The translations under genes were made by a program, and so were the position numbers. Shown here one piece after another: positions 14,182-17,480 of a stretch of DNA of 17,480 nucleotides. The DNA comes from JADLDB01 sp040752975 (GTDB lineage: Bacteria > Myxococcota > Myxococcia > Myxococcales > Myxococcaceae), in assembly GCA_040752975.1 (NCBI GenBank), contig JBFMHF010000152.1, positions 1 through 17,480 on the forward strand, read 5' to 3'. The first letter of the stretch is position 1. Every line of letters begins with the position of its first letter. The notes under the pieces are model-generated. The model made no database searches. It was not told the DNA's origin and was given only the letters and a program-made list of their open reading frames with translations.

Positions 14182-14586
14182 CTACTTCGTCTTCAGCGAG
14201 TGCCGCATCACGTCGATGGGCGTGAGGATGCCCACCAGGCGCGTCCCCTCCAGCACCGGCAGCGCGCCGAACTTCTTGTCCACGAAGAGGCGCACGGCGT
14301 CTTCCAGCTTCGCGGTGGGCGCGATGGTGGTGGGCGCACGAATCATCACCCGCTCGACGGTGGTGCTCTCGAGCTGCGCCTGCGTGTCTCCGCCACCGGG
14401 GAAGAGGGGCGACGGCGCGGCGCGGCGGAGGTCCCGGTCCGTCACCAGGCCGATGAGCGCACCGTTCTCGTCGACGACGGGGAGGTGTCGGATGCGCTTC
14501 ATCGCCATCAACTCCATCGCACCCTGAAGCGACTCCTGCGCGGTGATGGTGATGGGCTTCGGCGTCATCGTGTCGCGGACGAACAA
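14182..14586 (-). CDS. Tandem CBS-domain protein
   Basis: 134 aa from TTG 14586: two CBS domains and nothing else. CBS1 runs VRDTMTPKPITI ... MKRIRHLPVVDENGALIGLVTDRDL; CBS2 runs VERVMIRAPTTI ... KKFGALPVLEGTRLVGILTPIDV. Such modules bind adenine nucleotides and act as energy sensors or regulators. I chose the TTG because AGGAGG sits eight bases upstream and the protein then begins just before the V-R-D-x-M-T start typical of the family. Further in-frame upstream codons would allow an extension to ATG 14712, but that stretch has no domain-like composition. Convergent with the NnrS-like gene. Confidence 0.8.
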   Translation of the reverse strand: MFVRDTMTPKPITITAQESLQGAMELMAMKRIRHLPVVDENGALIGLVTDRDLRRAAPSPLFPGGGDTQAQLESTTVERVMIRAPTTIAPTAKLEDAVRLFVDKKFGALPVLEGTRLVGILTPIDVMRHSLKTK

Positions 14587-14959
14587 GGAGGGCTCCTCCT
14601 GGCGGCGGGCGGGGAATGCCAAGCCGAGCACTTCCGTAGAGAAGCGCAAGTCCCGCACGGGGCATCTCCGCCGCTCTCCCACGGACGCGCTGCGCTTGAG
14701 TCCCGGCCCCACGCGGGCACCGACGTCCTCATAGCGGCGGCGCCGCGCGGTTCTTCCTCTTCAGCCATGGCTGCGCCGCCGCCGCGGACTGCTGCTCTCG
14801 TCCGCCTGAGCTCCCAGGAGGCCGGAGGAGAAGGTGCCCTGACCACGGCGGGACCCGGCGCGGCCTCTCCGTCGACGCTCGCTCCCGCCCTCCTCCGCCT
14901 GCTTCGCCGCCGTCGCCCGACCTCAGCGTCGACGAGGGAGTGCTGTATCCTCCAGCTCG
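14587..14959. other. Non-coding region upstream of the FG-GAP gene, with paired palindromes
   Basis: No gene is supported here. Two copies of the 8-bp palindrome CGTCGACG (14870-14877 and 14927-14934) form the ends of a 10-bp inverted repeat, CGTCGACGCT (14870-14879) and AGCGTCGACG (14925-14934), with a 45-nt spacer; it ends 25 bp before the ATG at 14960. This could be an operator pair or a loop in the leader. A purine-rich GAGGGAG (14935-14941) lies 19 bases before that ATG. I see no clear sigma-70 or sigma-54 element. Confidence 0.4.
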
Positions 14960-16387
14960 ATGCTCATCGCCCTCGTCACCACGCTGGCGCTCGGCGCGTC
15001 ACCCAACGTCACGCAACTGGACGCCCAGGAGAAACTCAACGACGCGCTCGAGGCCCGCTTCGATGCGCTTTGCCGCACCATGAAGGCCACCGGAGGGCTG
15101 GCCCCGAAGGAGCACGCCGCGGCGGTGCGGCCGAGGCGCCTGGTGTGGGTGAAGAACTGCTCCTTCCGCGCGCTGTCGCTCTCGGGGACGGGCGGCACGC
15201 GGGAGGCAAGGCTGTTGTGGGAGCTCGACGGCCACGCCGCCGACGGCCAGCGCGTCACCGAGCGCGGCGAGGCCAGTGCTACGCTGACGCGCGCGAAGGC
15301 CGGCTGGAGCATCACGCGCTTCGAGGACCTGACGCGCGCCGAGGTCTTCCGCGCTGCGCCCCGCTTCACGGACGTCGCCGCGGAGGCCGGCCTCACCTTC
15401 CCGACGGCTCGCGTGGGACACCTCCTCCTCGGCGGGCTGGCGGTGCGCGACCTCGACGGCGACGACACGCCCGACGTGGTCGCCACCGACGGCGCCGACG
15501 TGGTCGCCTTCTTCCAACGTGCCCCGCTGCGTTTCGAGCGACGCGTGCTGCTGGCGGGCCGCCAGAAGATGTGGACGGCTGGCCTGGCGGTTGCGGACTT
15601 CGACGGAGACGGCGACGCGGATCTCACCGTGGCGTGGAACCCCGGGCCCATCGAGCTCTTCCGCAACGAGGCCGGCGCCTTCACCGCGGCCGGCGTACTC
15701 ATCGGCGAGGGCCACTGGCACAGCCTCGTACCGGCGGACCTCGACGCAGACGGCCACCTCGACCTCGCCGCCCTGCCCTACCCGCTGGAGGCCGTGCCGA
15801 CGCGGGTGCTGGAGACAACCAACGGCTACCCGTTGGCGCTCTTCCGCGGCGAAGGCGGCCTTCGCTTTTCGCGCTGGCACGCCGACTTCCCATTTCCGAA
15901 GCGCTGGGCGCTCGCGGGCGTCGCAGCGGATCTCCTCGGGCAGGGCCGGCCGCAGCTGTACGTCGCCAACGACTACGGCTCCAACGACCTCTGGCGCTTC
16001 GAGGCCGACGGAGGACTCACCGAGGTCGCGGCAGCCGTGGGCGTCGTCGACCCCGGCAACGGCATGAGCGCCGACGTGGCCGACTTCGACGGCGACGGCC
16101 GCGAGGACCTCTACGTCGCGAACATGTTCTCCAAGGCGGGCACGCGCGTGCTGGCCAGCACGAAGGGCGTCTCCCCCACGACGCTGGCGACGCTGAACAA
16201 GTTCGCGAAGGGCAACACGCTGTACCTCGCGCGCGACGGAGGCTTCGTGGAGGTCGCCGAGGCGCAGGGCGTCAACCGGGGGCTGTGGGCCTTCGGCAGC
16301 GTTTTCACGGACGTCGACGCCGATGGGCGGCTCGACGTGGCGGTGGCCAACGGATACCTGAGCCACCCCAATCGAAGAGACAGTTGA
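14960..16387 (+). CDS. FG-GAP/VCBS repeat protein (CRTAC1-like), N-terminal part, ended by in-frame TGA
   Basis: 475 aa. A short signal peptide (MLIALVTTLALGASP) is followed by a helical region and then a beta-propeller of FG-GAP/VCBS repeats. Calcium-binding loops are visible: DLDGDDTPD (about 164), DFDGDGDAD (213), DLDADGHLD (260), DFDGDGRED (about 375) and DVDADGRLD (about 455). NGMSADVADFDGDG and YVANDYGSNDLW are typical of the CRTAC1 / ASPIC-UnbV family of secreted proteins. The frame stops at TGA 16385-16387 after GYLSHPNRRDS, inside the propeller and just before the usual YWR segment. The same frame then continues open, with no other stop, to 17332, so this is the front of one interrupted gene. 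It may be a nonsense mutation, a sequence error or readthrough. Confidence 0.8.
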   Translation: MLIALVTTLALGASPNVTQLDAQEKLNDALEARFDALCRTMKATGGLAPKEHAAAVRPRRLVWVKNCSFRALSLSGTGGTREARLLWELDGHAADGQRVTERGEASATLTRAKAGWSITRFEDLTRAEVFRAAPRFTDVAAEAGLTFPTARVGHLLLGGLAVRDLDGDDTPDVVATDGADVVAFFQRAPLRFERRVLLAGRQKMWTAGLAVADFDGDGDADLTVAWNPGPIELFRNEAGAFTAAGVLIGEGHWHSLVPADLDADGHLDLAALPYPLEAVPTRVLETTNGYPLALFRGEGGLRFSRWHADFPFPKRWALAGVAADLLGQGRPQLYVANDYGSNDLWRFEADGGLTEVAAAVGVVDPGNGMSADVADFDGDGREDLYVANMFSKAGTRVLASTKGVSPTTLATLNKFAKGNTLYLARDGGFVEVAEAQGVNRGLWAFGSVFTDVDADGRLDVAVANGYLSHPNRRDS

Positions 16388-16408
16388 AGCGCGTACTGGC
16401 GCACGGTC

Positions 16409-17332
16409 GTGGCGCTCTCAGAGAAGACGATGGTGGACGCCCCGTCGGGCTTCAGTCCAACCGCCGACGACGCGGACCAGTCCTTCTCGGGCTGGGAGCC
16501 GAAGAAGCTGTGGTTGCGCACGGACGGCGGCGTGGAGGAGTGCGCCTGGACGGAGGGCTTCGACACGCGCGCCGACGGGCGCAGCCTCTTCGCAGGAGAC
16601 CTCGACGGGGACGGCGACGTCGACCTGCTGCTGCTCAACCGCAACGCGCCACGCCTGCAGCTCTTCGAGAACCGGGGGCCGCGCGGCCACGCGGTGCGCC
16701 TGCGCTTCGTGCCGGCGGCCGGCCACCGCGACGCAGACGGAACGCGGGTGCAGGTGAATGGCAGGGCCGAGCAGGTGCTGCTGGCGCGCGGCTTCTCCAC
16801 CGTCGTGGCGCCCGAGTTGGTGCGCGGCCTGGGCGCGGCGACTCACGCGGACGTGGTGGTGACGTGGCGCAGCGGCCAGCGCACCACGCACCGCGTGCCA
16901 GCCGATGCCACGTCCACGTTGTACGAGAAGGGCGGGCGCACCGAGTCCACGCCCTTCCGCACCTCGGCGCCGCCGCCACCTCCTCGCTTCCCCACCACCG
17001 CCGAGGCGCTCGGCCTTCCCGCCGGCAAGCGCCTCGTGGTGCCGCTCTTCCTCGCGGGCTGCGAGCCCTGCCGGAAGGAGGCGCCGGTGTTGAACCGCCT
17101 CGCCGCGCTCGGCGCTGTCGGCGTTGTCGGGCTGGGCGCGGTGAAGGACGGAGAGGACGCCCGGGCGGTGGCGAAGGCGTTGGGCTACCGCTTCGAGGTG
17201 CGCGCGCTGCCCGACTGGGCCGGCGACGCGCTGGCGACGAATGGGCAGCTCACCTTCCCGCTGGCGCTCGTCTTTGGCGCGGGCGGCGGGCTGGAGCGGG
17301 TGGTGACGGACGTCGCGCAGTTGCCACCGTAG
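16409..17332 (+). CDS. UnbV/ASPIC plus thioredoxin-like domain: C-terminal part of the interrupted CRTAC1-like gene
   Basis: Given from the first possible start (GTG 16409), but it reads in the same frame as the preceding gene from 16388, across one TGA. Before the GTG come SAYWRTVV, the normal family continuation, so this is probably not an independent gene; no ribosome site precedes the GTG. It contains one more loop (DLDGDGDVDLLLLNRN), the UnbV/ASPIC segment (FENRGPRGHAVRLRFV, DGTRVQV, ADVVVTWRSGQRTTHRV), and a thioredoxin-like domain from about 17020. That domain carries LFLAGCEPCRKEAPVLN, with the CxxC as CEPC at 17060-17071, and TFPLALVFGAGG with the cis-Pro position. The fused domain suggests a periplasmic disulfide/redox function, or a Sco/TlpA-like role; the substrate is unknown. 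Confidence 0.65.
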   Translation: MALSEKTMVDAPSGFSPTADDADQSFSGWEPKKLWLRTDGGVEECAWTEGFDTRADGRSLFAGDLDGDGDVDLLLLNRNAPRLQLFENRGPRGHAVRLRFVPAAGHRDADGTRVQVNGRAEQVLLARGFSTVVAPELVRGLGAATHADVVVTWRSGQRTTHRVPADATSTLYEKGGRTESTPFRTSAPPPPPRFPTTAEALGLPAGKRLVVPLFLAGCEPCRKEAPVLNRLAALGAVGVVGLGAVKDGEDARAVAKALGYRFEVRALPDWAGDALATNGQLTFPLALVFGAGGGLERVVTDVAQLPP

Positions 17333-17377
17333 CCGTCCCCCCTGAAAGGCGGCGCCACCCGGCGGGTTGCGGCCGCG

Positions 17378-17480
17378 TCACCAGGTTCGCGGCTGGCCCA
17401 GCCCGAGGAAGAAGGCCCCCACCGCCAGCAGCAGCAGCAACACGGCGCCGCCGTGCAGCACCACCGCGGCCCACGCGGCG
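17378..17480 (-). CDS. C-terminal end of a membrane protein, 5' part outside window
   Basis: Reading the minus strand from the window edge to the TGA at 17378-17380 gives 33 residues with one clear membrane helix (VVLHGGAVLLLLLAVGAFFL) and a short polar tail GLGQPRTW. It ends 45 bp from the convergent stop of the thioredoxin-like gene. The family cannot be named from this fragment. Confidence 0.5.
   Translation of the reverse strand, partial: AAWAAVVLHGGAVLLLLLAVGAFFLGLGQPRTW

Noticed and set aside
14999..16366. 455-codon minus-strand open frame opposite the FG-GAP gene
   Set aside because: Biased Val/Ala/Arg/Glu composition without motifs; the plus strand shows repeated DxDGDG loops.
1..17480. 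tRNA, rRNA, CRISPR array, insertion sequence or integrase
   Set aside because: I saw no cloverleaf, rRNA-like segment, regularly spaced repeats, transposase motif or terminal repeats on either strand.

Overview
The window is very GC-rich bacterial DNA with tightly packed genes, GTG and TTG starts, and sigma-54-like promoter elements. Together with an FG-GAP/UnbV protein and a 2OG-oxygenase, this suggests a myxobacterium (Myxococcota). That assignment is inference from style; no rRNA or marker gene is present.

The centrepiece (3244-10989, + strand) is a seven-gene operon for a periplasmic type II DMSO-reductase-family molybdoenzyme. Its alpha subunit (Tat signal, Mo-bisMGD, [4Fe-4S]) and beta subunit (four Fe-S clusters) resemble, from memory, the nitrite oxidoreductase / nitrate reductase (NxrAB) clade of Nitrospira, Nitrospina and anammox bacteria. 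They are followed by an ethylbenzene-dehydrogenase-type heme-b gamma subunit with a Sec signal peptide and a TorD-type chaperone. Ahead of alpha, and overlapping it by ATGA, is a Cys-containing protein with a degenerate NifU-like C-terminal domain, a candidate maturation factor. After the chaperone come a 44-aa single-helix protein and an isoprenylcysteine-methyltransferase-like membrane protein. There is no NarI-type membrane subunit, so electrons probably exchange with a periplasmic carrier encoded elsewhere. Whether the enzyme oxidises nitrite or reduces nitrate (or another oxyanion) cannot be decided from sequence.

Upstream and divergent (1-2997, - strand) are an alginate-export-type outer-membrane porin and a partial NnrS-like polytopic membrane protein, both plausible partners of nitrogen-oxide metabolism. 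The 246-bp divergent region holds a direct repeat, inverted repeats and a sigma-54-like element.

Downstream (11021-12445) are a divergent pair: a one-helix membrane protein of unknown function and a 2OG-Fe(II) oxygenase. Then comes a two-gene unit (12620-14049) of a MIP18/SufT-like protein and a second NnrS-like membrane protein, preceded by a near-consensus sigma-54 promoter and an inverted repeat. A two-CBS-domain protein (14182-14586, -) follows.

The right end carries an FG-GAP/UnbV (CRTAC1-like) protein fused to a thioredoxin-like domain (14960-17332), cut in two by one in-frame TGA at 16385-16387. Last is the C-terminal end of a membrane protein on the - strand.
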